Assembly (NCBI RefSeq): GCF_011030405.1
Contig: NZ_JAAJTJ010000011.1
Span: 1 to 64,000, forward strand
DNA from: Parapedobacter sp. SGR-10
GTDB lineage: Bacteria; Bacteroidota; Bacteroidia; Sphingobacteriales; Sphingobacteriaceae
Direction: 5' to 3'
DNA length: 64,000 nt
Position numbers and translations under genes: made by a program
Notes under the pieces: model-generated
Databases searched by the model: none
Told to the model about the DNA's origin: nothing
What the model saw: the letters and a program-made list of their open reading frames with translations, nothing else
Shown: positions 16,811-25,085 of the stretch, piece after piece
Numbering within the stretch: the stretch's first letter is position 1
Layout of the letters: each line of letters begins with the position of its first letter

Positions 16811-17377
16811 TTATTTTTGGTTAAAAGGCAATCCTTGTTTACCATAATGCCCTGCAAAACCAACCATCAATTTGAATGACATAAGCAATAACAATGTTTT
16901 TAGCGGTATAGGTAATTCGGGGTAAAAGCTTGTCAGCAATACCACCAAGGCAAAGAAGAATACACTTATCTGTAATTGGAATTCGGTTTTCCTGAAAATC
17001 ACAGCAATGCTTGCACCTGTCATTGCAACTGCCATTATCGCTGCTGCCGGGATATAAAACGCATTGTAAACAAACATCAAAGCCAGTGTTTGCAGAGCGT
17101 GAAACCATATAAAAAGATGTGGAGACAAACCAGACTTCCGATAATAATTAATTGTGCCCTTGGTAAAATTACTTATTACACCACCGCCAATATCGACCGA
17201 CAAAACCGCTACGACAATTATCTCCCATAATGCAAGGTCTTTTATATTCAGCATATTGAAAATCATCACTATGATTGCTAACAGATATGTCAGAATCAAA
17301 TCGCTTTTATAAGCTTCTTTACCGTGAAGTTTCCAAAGCGATTTCGGTATGTTAATTGTTTTATTTACTGTATTCAT
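16811..17377 (-). CDS. Hypothetical integral membrane protein
   Basis: This 188-residue protein has about five or six hydrophobic helices (around residues 27-47, 50-68, 88-108, 110-128, 134-150 and 155-175) and a basic N-terminus. No transporter signature is visible. It includes the loop SNFTKGTINYYRKSG and ends GHYGKQGLPFNQK. Genes of this type often accompany Bacteroidota cargo operons. It follows the SDR gene after 39 bp and may belong to the same transcript. Function unknown. Confidence 0.7.
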   Translation of the reverse strand: MNTVNKTINIPKSLWKLHGKEAYKSDLILTYLLAIIVMIFNMLNIKDLALWEIIVVAVLSVDIGGGVISNFTKGTINYYRKSGLSPHLFIWFHALQTLALMFVYNAFYIPAAAIMAVAMTGASIAVIFRKTEFQLQISVFFFALVVLLTSFYPELPIPLKTLLLLMSFKLMVGFAGHYGKQGLPFNQK

Positions 17378-17416
17378 TAGATTTTATTTTATGACTTGAA
17401 ATAGAATTAATCTTAA

Positions 17417-18160
17417 TTATCGACCTCCGGTTACATCAATAAATATTCCGGTTGAATAGGACGATTGTTCCGTAGCAAGCCACAGAATAGCTTCCGCCAC
17501 TTCACTTGCCAATCCACCTCTTTTCAAAGGAATTGTTTCTTTTATCCGCTCAATCCGGTTGGGTTCTCCGCCTGAAGCGTGGATGTCGGTATGAATAAAT
17601 GCAGGACGAACGGCATTTACACGAATATTTTCGTCTGCCAGTTCCTTTGCTAATCCGATGGTCAACGAATCAACAGCTCCTTTTGATGCAGCATAATCAA
17701 TATACTCAAACGGTGCTCCGGTTCTCGAAGCGATGGAAGAAACATTGACAATTGTCCCTCCGTTTCCTCCATATTTAGGCGACATCCTTTTGATTGCTTC
17801 CCTGCAACATAGAAACGTACCCGATGTGTTGGCTTCAAATATTCGTTGCAACCTTTGCCAAGTAATATCTTCTAATCGGGATTGATGCTCTAATATTCCA
17901 GCATTATTGACTAATGATGTGAGGTTGCCTAAGGCTGTATCAACTTCTTCAAACAACCGGACTATTTCTTCTTCTTTGGAAACATCTGCCTGAAATGCTT
18001 TAGCCAAACCTCCTTTTTGCTTGATGGCTTCTACTACTTTTTCTGCATCCTCTTTACTTTTGTTATAATTTACTGCTACCGAAAATCCCCTTTCAGCAGC
18101 AAGCAAAGCCGTAGCTGCACCAATCCCACGACTTGCTCCTGTTATCAATATTGTTTTCAT
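17417..18160 (-). CDS. SDR-family oxidoreductase
   Basis: This 247-residue classical short-chain dehydrogenase has the cofactor motif TGASRGIGAA (7-16), D/N-rich ADVSKEE, LVNNAGIL, the catalytic Ser in NVSSIASR and Tyr-Lys in YAASK, and the C-terminal VNAVRPAFIHTDIH and FIDVTGG typical of glucose-1-dehydrogenase/3-oxoacyl reductase-like members. It reduces or oxidises a small carbonyl or alcohol with NAD(P)H. The substrate is unknown. Its start overlaps the VOC gene stop by 4 nt (ATGA), so it is the distal part of the TetR-linked cargo operon. Confidence 0.9.
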   Translation of the reverse strand: MKTILITGASRGIGAATALLAAERGFSVAVNYNKSKEDAEKVVEAIKQKGGLAKAFQADVSKEEEIVRLFEEVDTALGNLTSLVNNAGILEHQSRLEDITWQRLQRIFEANTSGTFLCCREAIKRMSPKYGGNGGTIVNVSSIASRTGAPFEYIDYAASKGAVDSLTIGLAKELADENIRVNAVRPAFIHTDIHASGGEPNRIERIKETIPLKRGGLASEVAEAILWLATEQSSYSTGIFIDVTGGR

Positions 18161-18549
18161 ATCGTACTTTCTTTTTTAATTTCTGCAACTCTCCACATTA
18201 CACCTGATGGGTCTTTAAATACAAAATCTCGCACTCCCCATTCTTTCATAGTAATTTCCTCTAAGTAAACTAGGAATGAATATTTCGATATTGTAGCTTT
18301 TAAGATTTTATGCAGGTCCTCGCAATGATTTACAGTAAGATGCAAAACCATATTATTGGCAAAGTCTTCAATAAAATAGTTCTGCAATAAGAAACCACAA
18401 GTTCCTGTTTGTAAATGTGCAAGATTACTGTCAGACCATTCAAGCTGAAAGCCTATATCCTGATAAAACTTTTTAGACAGTTCGAAGTCAAGTGCTGGTA
18501 CAAAAGGTTTTAATGAAACAGCATCTATATTTAGTTTTTCATTCGCCAT
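18157..18549 (-). CDS. VOC-superfamily (glyoxalase/bleomycin-resistance-like) protein
   Basis: I place the start at 18549 (MANEKLNID). The longer frame to 18609 would run 48 nt into the preceding gene. The 130-residue product has the paired beta-alpha-beta-beta-beta repeats of the VOC fold: FVPALDFELSKKFYQDIGF at the start and VRDFVFKDPSGVMWRVAE at the end. Metal-site His/Glu residues are incomplete (HLTVNHCEDL is one candidate), so it may bind rather than catalyse. It is flanked by four DinB-superfamily domains, a setting in which FosB-like thiol transfer is conceivable. That is inference. Confidence 0.82.
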   Translation of the reverse strand: MANEKLNIDAVSLKPFVPALDFELSKKFYQDIGFQLEWSDSNLAHLQTGTCGFLLQNYFIEDFANNMVLHLTVNHCEDLHKILKATISKYSFLVYLEEITMKEWGVRDFVFKDPSGVMWRVAEIKKESTI

Positions 18550-18560
18550 AACTATAAGAT

Positions 18561-19088
18561 TTAAGAATTTTGATTTACTAATTTTATATGTGCCAAATGA
18601 TGATTGCAATGCCTGGCATACATCCCGATAGCTTCTTCCAAAGTAAATTTCGTACCGTGTTCGGGATGGATATATTTCCTTTTAAGCATTTCATCATCCA
18701 TATTTTTCAAAACAACATACCACCTGTGATGCAATCCTTTTAATATGGACAATGAAAATTTTACAGGTAAAAATTTACTATCAATGAGTTCTGCCCATAA
18801 AGCTTCGTTATAGGGTTTGATAACAGGATTGTCCTCTGTTAAAGCAAGTTTGAAACGGATAAATGCGTTGATATGACTGTCAGCACAATGATGAATTACC
18901 TGTCTTGCTGTCCACCCACCTTCCCTGTATGGCGTATCAAGAAGATTATCTGCCATTGGTTCTATTTCATTTCGCAATGCTTCAGGAAATGTTCCAATGA
19001 TTTCTATCCATTTTTCTAATTCCTCTTTGGAAATAACCAACGGTTTTACAAATTTCCCGATTGGATATTTTAAATTTTGGTCTTTCAT
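18561..19088 (-). CDS. YfiT-like DinB-superfamily putative metal-dependent transferase
   Basis: The start is set at 19088 (MKDQNLKYPIGKF), which matches the family N-terminus; the longer frame to 19115 overlaps the upstream gene. The protein has the three-His site of the DinB four-helix bundle: QVIHHCADSH (first His) and ARHCNHHLAHI (two more, spaced H-x-x-x-H). GGWTARQVIHH and HRWYVVL are also typical of YfiT/BstA-type proteins. Members of this group transfer bacillithiol to electrophiles or act as metal-dependent hydrolases. It is part of a run of four DinB-type domains. Confidence 0.88.
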   Translation of the reverse strand: MKDQNLKYPIGKFVKPLVISKEELEKWIEIIGTFPEALRNEIEPMADNLLDTPYREGGWTARQVIHHCADSHINAFIRFKLALTEDNPVIKPYNEALWAELIDSKFLPVKFSLSILKGLHHRWYVVLKNMDDEMLKRKYIHPEHGTKFTLEEAIGMYARHCNHHLAHIKLVNQNS

Positions 19089-19104
19089 TTTATCGTCATT
19101 TTGA

Positions 19105-19656
19105 TTATAAATCATCTGTAAAATGCCGTCTGTCTTTATCCTGCGAAAACTTCCTACTATTGTAGTCTGCTGATTTGTTTCGGGTTATGGATAACGTTTG
19201 CCAATCCCCATTTTTTAGCATTTTGGCAATAAATACCATTTGTCCGATATGGTAAGGATAATGAGCCAACTGCCTGTTAATGGCTTCTATAACTGTATGA
19301 CCGTCATTTCGGATATACACAATACGCTCCAAATCCGCATCAAAAAGCTGTTCCAATGTTTTTAAAAGACATTCCCAACCTTCGTTCCATCGGTTCATTA
19401 ATTCGTCTTTGCTATTGAATGGATTTGTAAATTCCGCATCCCTGTTTCGCCAAGGTTTTTCTCCATCAGCGGTCAGGAAATCAGTAAATCGTGACAACAT
19501 ATTTCCGGCAATGTGATTGACCAGAATGGCAATGCTGTTGCTTTCTTCGTTGTATTGCCAGAATAATTGTTCATCCTGCAGTTGCTCCATTGCTTTTTCT
19601 CCAAGCATTTTGTAATACTTGAATTGTTTTACTACGCTGTTTAAATAACTTTCCAT
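19105..19656 (-). CDS. DUF1572 / DinB-superfamily protein
   Basis: This 183-residue four-helix-bundle protein contains SIAILVNHIAGNMLSRF (first metal His), GWECLLKTLEQL, and NRQLAHYPYHIGQM (second and third His). This matches DUF1572 in the DinB superfamily, probable bacillithiol-S-transferase or metal-dependent enzymes. The C-terminal 30 residues are a charged tail. The next gene downstream follows within 20 nt, consistent with one transcript. Substrate unknown. Confidence 0.85.
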   Translation of the reverse strand: MESYLNSVVKQFKYYKMLGEKAMEQLQDEQLFWQYNEESNSIAILVNHIAGNMLSRFTDFLTADGEKPWRNRDAEFTNPFNSKDELMNRWNEGWECLLKTLEQLFDADLERIVYIRNDGHTVIEAINRQLAHYPYHIGQMVFIAKMLKNGDWQTLSITRNKSADYNSRKFSQDKDRRHFTDDL

Positions 19657-19667
19657 ATTGTTTGATT

Positions 19668-20174
19668 TTAAAAATTGTTACTACTTCTTTGAATGACTTC
19701 TTCTGAACTCAATCCGAACATTGGCGGAGTATCAACACCAAGCATATTCAGATAAATGTACAGTTGTGCCCGGTGGTGTATTTCGTGTTCTGTCAGTGTT
19801 CTTAACCATTTCCATATTGAGATGGATGCGTTTCCGGGTGTCAGGCATTTTCGCTGTAAATCATCATCCGTCAAACGGCTGAATATTTCTATACTTTCCT
19901 GATGCTTTTCATTGAAAAATTTCAAAACATTTTCATAGCCGTCTGCCAGCTCTTTACCACATCCGGAATATTTACACGGTTTGCCCTGTACTGTTTCTGC
20001 ATACATATACCGCTCAATGGCTGAAATGTGACGTATCTGGTCGGCAATGGTAAACTTGCCGGGTTTGTATGCCCAATCCATATATTCTTCAGGGATTACG
20101 GCAATCAGTTTATTAGTCCGTTCTCTCAGTTTTTTATAATAATTTAAAAATGAATTGATGTCAGTGTTTTCCAT
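19668..20174 (-). CDS. DinB-family protein
   Basis: This is a 168-residue protein with the DinB pattern: WAYKPGKFTIADQIRHISAIERYM (first His at about residue 49) and TLTEHEIHHRAQLYIYL (second and third His, H-x-x-x-H). The WKWLRTLTEHEIHHRAQL form is typical of the DinB-like subgroup near DUF664. It lies 11 bp upstream of the DUF1572 gene in the same direction. Probable role: metal- and thiol-dependent modification of a reactive small molecule. Confidence 0.88.
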   Translation of the reverse strand: MENTDINSFLNYYKKLRERTNKLIAVIPEEYMDWAYKPGKFTIADQIRHISAIERYMYAETVQGKPCKYSGCGKELADGYENVLKFFNEKHQESIEIFSRLTDDDLQRKCLTPGNASISIWKWLRTLTEHEIHHRAQLYIYLNMLGVDTPPMFGLSSEEVIQRSSNNF

Positions 20175-20193
20175 TGTATTTCATTTTTCGGAG

Positions 20194-20640
20194 TTAATCA
20201 ATTTGTGTTTCGTTATGATTGTTTTGAAGCTGCATTAATGTAACCAGTGATGTAGCAGCTAATATTTCTTCATTGCCTTGAACGGCAAAAATATCTGACC
20301 TTACTACCGAAAGTCTTTTGCCGTTTTTTATCACTTGTGCTTTGGCGATGAGTTTTTCGCCCATTGCAGGATTTAAGTAATTTATTTTCAGTTCTACTGT
20401 CGTAAAATAGCTATCTGAAAGTGTGGCAGAAGCGGCCGCATAACCCGCTGAAACATCTACCAATGATGCTATAGTGCTTCCGTTGAACATTCCTGCCGGA
20501 CGTATCATAAAACTTTGTTTTGATACGGTAATTTCAAAATGCCCTTCTGAAATTATATTGGCTTCGGCACGAAATAATTTCATTATTTCCGAACGTTCAA
20601 AGCTTTGCTGTAACTGTATCTTTCTTTCTGTGTTCATCAA
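20194..20640 (-). CDS. PaaI-like hotdog thioesterase
   Basis: This 148-residue single hotdog-fold protein contains MFNGSTIASLVDVSAGYAAAS, the PaaI signature region in which HGG is replaced by FNG-S, an Asp in the central helix, ELKINYLNPA, and later KNGKRLSVVRSDIFA. The family hydrolyses acyl- or aryl-CoA thioesters as a tetramer. The replaced HGG residues make the exact activity uncertain. It lies between DinB and EamA genes in the TetR-linked run. Confidence 0.85.
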   Translation of the reverse strand: MMNTERKIQLQQSFERSEIMKLFRAEANIISEGHFEITVSKQSFMIRPAGMFNGSTIASLVDVSAGYAAASATLSDSYFTTVELKINYLNPAMGEKLIAKAQVIKNGKRLSVVRSDIFAVQGNEEILAATSLVTLMQLQNNHNETQID

Positions 20641-20665
20641 TTTTTATTTTATATTTTTTCAGTAC

Positions 20666-21595
20666 TTATTTTTTGTACCTATGCAAACGGGGTTCAACTA
20701 CTTTATTTTTATATCCTTTGTTGATGAAATAAATAGCACTTAATACACACCCGAGAGCCAGAACAGTTACCTCTGTAATTGTTTCATTTAATAGAACGTA
20801 ACCAAGTATCAATGCTATAAAAGGATTGATGTAAGCATACAATGAAACGATGCCTATCGGAAGTTTTCCTAAGGCATATACGTAGCAGGGATAAGCCAAT
20901 ACAGAACCGACAAGAACAAGATACCCGAGAGCCCAGATGGCTTCTGTATTTATAGTTTTCAACTCTGAATAATCATCCATTAATAAACTCATCACAAAGA
21001 GGACAATTCCTCCGAAAAGCATTTGCAATGCAGCATTTGTCATTACATTTCCTTTCGGAACTTTATGTTTGGTATAAACACTTCCGGTTGCCCAGGATAA
21101 GCAAGCTCCGAATGCGACCAACATCCCGATAAGGTAATTCGGGTTTGCAAAATCCTTCAAGTTATCTTTAAAAATCAGGACTATACCGGCACTTCCTGAT
21201 ACAAGACCGGAAATAATGTATTTATTGAGTTTTCGTTTATCAATTCCGGAGAAATAGTTGATAGCAACAATATAAACAGGCAATATGGAAACGATTAACG
21301 CTGCCAATCCGCTTGGTATATACCTTTCGCTCCAACCTACTGTACCATTCCCGAAAGCAATCAGTAATATGCCTAAAATAAATTGCTTGAAAAGCAGGCT
21401 CCTGTCAATTTTTAATTCCCCTGAAAGTTGTAATACTATCAACAAAATACCGCCTGCAAGAACTTGTCTAATGGCAGAAAAAAGAAATGGCGGAAAAGTT
21501 TCAACCCCAACTCTAAGAGCAAAATAGGTTGTACCCCATACGACACAAACCACGACAAGAGCTAAATAGGCAAGAATATTTTTTTCAGTTTGCAT
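20666..21595 (-). CDS. EamA-family (DMT) transporter
   Basis: This is a 309-residue protein with ten hydrophobic helices arranged as two EamA repeats. The first begins ALVVVCVVWGTTYFALRVGV, the second IGMLVAFGACLSWATGSVYTKH, and the conserved Pro/Gly-rich ending SLYAYINPFIALILGYVLLNE is present. It is an inner-membrane exporter of metabolites or drugs. In an operon with thiol-transferase-like and thioesterase genes it could expel modified products. Its start follows the GNAT-DinB stop by 16 nt. Confidence 0.92.
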   Translation of the reverse strand: MQTEKNILAYLALVVVCVVWGTTYFALRVGVETFPPFLFSAIRQVLAGGILLIVLQLSGELKIDRSLLFKQFILGILLIAFGNGTVGWSERYIPSGLAALIVSILPVYIVAINYFSGIDKRKLNKYIISGLVSGSAGIVLIFKDNLKDFANPNYLIGMLVAFGACLSWATGSVYTKHKVPKGNVMTNAALQMLFGGIVLFVMSLLMDDYSELKTINTEAIWALGYLVLVGSVLAYPCYVYALGKLPIGIVSLYAYINPFIALILGYVLLNETITEVTVLALGCVLSAIYFINKGYKNKVVEPRLHRYKK

Positions 21596-21611
21596 ATAGG
21601 ACTGATGATGG

Positions 21612-22589
21612 TTAAAAGTGAGCTTGATTGTTCAGAATTTTCAACAAGGTATTTAAGTGATGTTCATCGTGTTCGGCAACGAAATACATCAGGTCGATAA
21701 TCCGCATTGGTTGATTTAATCTTGGATGATACAGGCTATTAGATAAATCTTTCTTGTTGAAGCTTTCCAAAAGCCTGATGGTATGTTTTCTTTCCTGCTG
21801 AAAATCGTTTGTTATTTTTTCAATGTTATATTGGTTAAATGATGCATTATCTGTTGCTGTGTTATTCAAATCGGCAGGCGACATTCCGGCTTGATGTTCT
21901 TTAATTTCCAGAAACCTTTTTTGCCACAACGGTTCTAATATCCATAAATGCCCTATGTGCTCTTTTACCGACCATTTTCCGTCTGGTTTAAAACTCAAAT
22001 CCTGTTCAGGTATTCCGTTTGTTATTTCAAGAATTTGGGCAGCAGTTTTTTCCAGACGTTTTAATAAATCCGGGAACTGTTCTATCCCAAAATTGAAATC
22101 GAATTGCCTGTCGAACCACTTAATAACAGGTTGCGGTTTTAATAAAAATTCCATCTTGGTATCGGCTCTGCTATATTCCTGTCCATTCAATAGAACCTCT
22201 TTGAAACCAAATTTGTGATAAATCTCGATGGCTGTTTTTAATCTTGAGTTGGTAAACAATATCAACTTATCCGCATTTATTTTTTTAGCTTCTTCAATAG
22301 CAGTTTTGCAAAGAAACTTTCCTGCACCTATGCCTTGAAACGCTTCATCAACTGCCATTTTAGCCATTTCATAAACGCCATTACTAACGAACACTAAAGC
22401 GACCGTTCCGATAATTTTATTTTGATATTCAACAAAATATATTTGACCTCCGTTTTTTAGGATATTCTTTTCAGGGTTTGAGAGCAAAGCTTCATCCATA
22501 GGCTCCATTTTAAAATATTTTTCTACCCAAGCCCTGTTTAACTGCTCAAAATATTTTTGATATTCTGGTGTATATTTTACTATTCTCAT
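21612..22589 (-). CDS. GNAT acetyltransferase fused to a DinB domain
   Basis: This is a 325-residue two-domain protein. Residues 1-155 are a GNAT N-acetyltransferase (VALVFVSNGVYEMAKMAV, then acetyl-CoA loop AFQGIGAGKFLC and AIEIYHKFGFKEV). Residues 165-325 are a DinB four-helix bundle with His residues in KEHIGHLWILE and AEHDEHHLNTLL, keeping all three metal ligands. No frameshift or stop separates the domains. It is the first gene downstream of the TetR operator at 22713-22726 and probably the head of the cargo operon. The fusion implies sequential chemistry on one substrate, such as acetyl transfer and thiol transfer; that is inference. Confidence 0.88.
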   Translation of the reverse strand: MRIVKYTPEYQKYFEQLNRAWVEKYFKMEPMDEALLSNPEKNILKNGGQIYFVEYQNKIIGTVALVFVSNGVYEMAKMAVDEAFQGIGAGKFLCKTAIEEAKKINADKLILFTNSRLKTAIEIYHKFGFKEVLLNGQEYSRADTKMEFLLKPQPVIKWFDRQFDFNFGIEQFPDLLKRLEKTAAQILEITNGIPEQDLSFKPDGKWSVKEHIGHLWILEPLWQKRFLEIKEHQAGMSPADLNNTATDNASFNQYNIEKITNDFQQERKHTIRLLESFNKKDLSNSLYHPRLNQPMRIIDLMYFVAEHDEHHLNTLLKILNNQAHF

Positions 22590-22712
22590 TTTTCAAAAAT
22601 TTATAAATGACCATAAAAATCTCTGTCGTAAGCCTTATTGATAATGGCTATTATTTTCTTTAGAATGTGTTTCCATAATATTTTTAATTTCTTCATAACC
22701 GATTATTAAAAT

Positions 22713-22726
22713 AGACCAATCGGTCT
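22713..22726. promoter_or_regulatory. TetR-type operator at the head of the DinB cargo operon
   Basis: AGACCAATCGGTCT is a perfect AGACC/GGTCT inverted repeat with a 4-bp centre, extended by A- and T-runs. It lies 124-137 bp upstream of the GNAT-DinB start and 18 bp beyond the TetR stop. A related palindrome lies upstream of the tetR gene itself, so the same regulator probably binds both. Confidence 0.65.
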
Positions 22727-22743
22727 TTTTTAAGACAAAAAAA

Positions 22744-23340
22744 TTATGCTTTTAACCCGATAATCATTTTTTCTAAAAACTCCATTGCTATTTTAAGTTC
22801 TTTTGTTCTGTTCGTAACTTTTGCCTGCATAAAAGCACCTTCAATCATCGAAATCATTACTACTGCTATTTCCGTCGGGTTGGTATCTTCCTTAATTTCT
22901 TTTCTTGCAATACCCCGCTTAATTTGGTTCTCAATGGACGTTTTCCAGAAATCAAGTGCTTTTTCCGCACGTTCTCTCAATTGCGGATGCGTATCATCTG
23001 CCTCTGTAGATGTATTTAAGATGGGGCAACCTGCCAATAAATAAGGATACCTGAAATAATTCTTATAGGTATTGGGATAAACCAATAATCGCTCAATGGA
23101 ATTATCGGTTGCCAATATCCGTACTTTCATATGCTCGTTTACTTTATTGTGATTGTAGTCGAACGCTGCCAAAGCAACTTCATCTTTATTTTCAAAATTG
23201 CCATATATACAACCCTTTGAAAGCCCTGTCGCACTCATAATATCATTCATTGAAGTACCGGCATAACCCTTTGTGTTGAATACAGGAGCGGTTTTTTCAA
23301 CAATGAATTGTTTCGTATTTTCTGATTTAGACATTTTCAT
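22744..23340 (-). CDS. TetR/AcrR-family regulator
   Basis: Start set at 23340 (MKMSKSENTK); the open frame extends to 23358. The product is about 198 residues. The N-terminal HTH contains FIVEKTAPVFNTKGYAGTSM and DIMSATGLSKGCIYGNFENKDE, textbook TetR helices 1-3. The C-terminal ligand domain includes LAGCPILNTSTEADD and resembles YxaF/LmrA-type members. It is encoded between two matching palindromes (22713-22726 and 23384-23397) and is transcribed in the same direction as the DinB cargo genes. It is therefore the likely autoregulated repressor that releases them when a toxic ligand appears. Confidence 0.92.
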   Translation of the reverse strand: MKMSKSENTKQFIVEKTAPVFNTKGYAGTSMNDIMSATGLSKGCIYGNFENKDEVALAAFDYNHNKVNEHMKVRILATDNSIERLLVYPNTYKNYFRYPYLLAGCPILNTSTEADDTHPQLRERAEKALDFWKTSIENQIKRGIARKEIKEDTNPTEIAVVMISMIEGAFMQAKVTNRTKELKIAMEFLEKMIIGLKA

Positions 23341-23383
23341 AAAAGCATATTGATGCAATACAATGCAAAGATAAATAAAAAAT

Positions 23384-23397
23384 AAACCGAACGGTCT
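23384..23397. promoter_or_regulatory. TetR-type operator upstream of tetR
   Basis: AAACCGAACGGTCT resembles the operator at 22713 (ACCG-x-x-CGGT core) with one weaker arm. It lies 44-57 bp upstream of the chosen tetR start, between tetR and the end of the integrase gene, where it could mediate autorepression. Confidence 0.6.
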
Positions 23398-23415
23398 ATT
23401 TTTAGATAAAAAATT

Positions 23416-24633
23416 TTAATTAATGTATTGCTCCACCGCATTATCCAACTCCTCACTAATTACTTTGGCGTAAATCTGCGTAATACCAATATCTGAATGG
23501 TCTAACAGCTTTGAAACATATTCTATCCGCATACCATTATTTAAAGCGTTTGTAGCGAATGTATGACGGCTTAAATGGAATGATAAGCTAAAAGGCAATT
23601 CCATATCCTTACCTAACCTGCGTAATTTCTGACCGCATAGGATATTTTTTGCATTGATGATATACGCCTGATAATCGGTATCGGCATCAAACCTTTCTAC
23701 ATCTTCTAATATCGGGAAAACAAAATCGCTTGGCTGTGATATTCCTGTTTTGTATTGGTTCAGAATATCTATTGCCGTTTGTCCGATTTTAAAATTGTGG
23801 TTTCTTCCTGTTTTGCGAATGGTCTTTGTAATGCGTTGTTCTTTCTCGTTATAGTTTTCCCATTTCAAACTCACTACATCACTAAACCGCAAACCACCTG
23901 CATACACCGAAAAAATGAACATATCTCTAAATACTTCGTCCTTGCCTGTGTATTCGATTTTAAAATTGCGTAGCTTTTCTACCTGTTCTTTGCTCAAAAA
24001 TAATCGTTTGCCTTTATCACGTTTTACACGAACTTTTGAGAACGGATAAATGTTTTCTTCAATTACATCTTCCCTTTGAGCATCACGAAACATTACGGAT
24101 AAAATCAATAAAGAATAGTGCACCGTAGTTGCTCCATTTTTCAAATTGTTGGACATATAATTGATATAATCTTTCAGCATCGTAACGGTAATATCATCGA
24201 AATAAATATCCCTGTGTCCAATGAATTTTTCAAACTTGGCTACATACTGTTTGTAATTTCTATAAGTAGCAACCGATACCGTTCCTTTGATACGCTCACA
24301 ACGATTGTAAGCATATTCAAAGAAGTTTGCCATATCCTTACCCTTTATTGCTTCTTTGAGCTTTCGGGCTGATACGGATTTTCTTTTGCGTTCGTGGTCT
24401 GCAACTGTTCCCTCTGCATCGGCAATCTTCTGGGCAAGAAAGGCGTTCATTCTTGCACTGTTGGCGTGGTTCTTCTTTATTTTCTGCTTATCATCGTCCC
24501 ATTCGGTACGTTTCAGCTTTACGCCTGTTGCTACAAATTTGGCTTTCCTATCCTTTATAACCCTTATGTATAAAGGGCTATGACCTGTTTTATCTTCCTG
24601 ATTTGTCCGAAGCACTAATTTTATCGAAGCCAT
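23416..24633 (-). CDS. int: Bacteroidota-type tyrosine recombinase (element integrase)
   Basis: This 405-residue protein has the three-domain layout of Bacteroidota integrases: N-terminal arm-binding domain (ASIKLVLRTNQEDKTGHSPL), SAM-like core-binding domain (about 110-210, YRNYKQYVAKFEKFIG) and C-terminal catalytic domain. Catalytic residues are visible: Arg in AGGLRFSDVVSL, HxxR in SFHLSRHTFATN, and His plus the nucleophilic Tyr in LDHSDIGITQIYAKV. Length is normal. It is the last gene of the mobile block and lies next to GTACAAC repeat pairs that could be its binding sites. The enzyme would integrate and excise the element; the excisionase-like HTH protein at 14659 could act with it. Confidence 0.93.
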   Translation of the reverse strand: MASIKLVLRTNQEDKTGHSPLYIRVIKDRKAKFVATGVKLKRTEWDDDKQKIKKNHANSARMNAFLAQKIADAEGTVADHERKRKSVSARKLKEAIKGKDMANFFEYAYNRCERIKGTVSVATYRNYKQYVAKFEKFIGHRDIYFDDITVTMLKDYINYMSNNLKNGATTVHYSLLILSVMFRDAQREDVIEENIYPFSKVRVKRDKGKRLFLSKEQVEKLRNFKIEYTGKDEVFRDMFIFSVYAGGLRFSDVVSLKWENYNEKEQRITKTIRKTGRNHNFKIGQTAIDILNQYKTGISQPSDFVFPILEDVERFDADTDYQAYIINAKNILCGQKLRRLGKDMELPFSLSFHLSRHTFATNALNNGMRIEYVSKLLDHSDIGITQIYAKVISEELDNAVEQYIN

Positions 24634-24653
24634 AAAAAAAAAGTATTATATTT

Positions 24654-24756
24654 GTTGTACTAAAAAAACAATCGAGTGCAAAACGATGAAACCCTTTGTA
24701 AATCAGCTATTTCAAAGCAGTGCAACCTGATACAAAGGTACAACATTTGGTACAAC
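24654..24756. repeat. GTACAAC repeat cluster next to the integrase
   Basis: GTTGTAC (24654-24660, reverse orientation) is followed by GGTACAAC at 24737-24744 and 24749-24756. The last two form a pair like that at 62-80. The cluster lies directly upstream of the integrase start, where arm-type sites or attachment cores are expected. Neither an exact core nor a tRNA target could be identified. Confidence 0.45.
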
Positions 24757-24877
24757 AAACCTAACTTTTCGTTGCTTTTTTCTGCGTTATTCTGTTCTTT
24801 CTTATTTTATAACTTATTGATAAATATGTATTTGAGTGCAAAAGGCGGCATACGATTTAATACTTTTAATAACAAGG

Positions 24878-25060
24878 TATTGCCAAAAGCGGGGCTGAAA
24901 TCTAAAACTCAACATTTGTACTTCTATTCCGCAAAAACCATTTTTTATTTGCTTTAAAAATGTAAATTAGCAAATAAAATAATGGTTTTGCTAACTGTGG
25001 TACTAAATTGAACTTTTGTGCTTCTATTTCCCCGCCTTCGGCAATACCCGAAACGTTGGC
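24878..25060 (+). repeat. Structured cassette repeat A (attC-like layout)
   Basis: TATTGCCAAAAGCGGGG (24878-24894) pairs with CCCCGCCTTCGGCAATA (25030-25046), 15 of 17 positions, enclosing about 135 bp. The right side ends in CGTTGGC (25054-25060), just ahead of the AraC gene. Internal TTTTGTGCTTC-ATTTCC-CCGCC blocks match the right halves of repeats B and C. Confidence 0.5.
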
Positions 25061-25085
25061 AACAAGCTAAAAAAGCTCAACTAAA

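Larger units (their letters stand above)
24634..25085. other. Intergenic region between integrase and AraC gene
   Basis: There is no convincing gene. The left part holds the GTACAAC cluster. The right part holds the first of three related structured repeats (24878-25060). A 93-codon open frame at 24676 runs through both and looks like chance. Confidence 0.6.
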
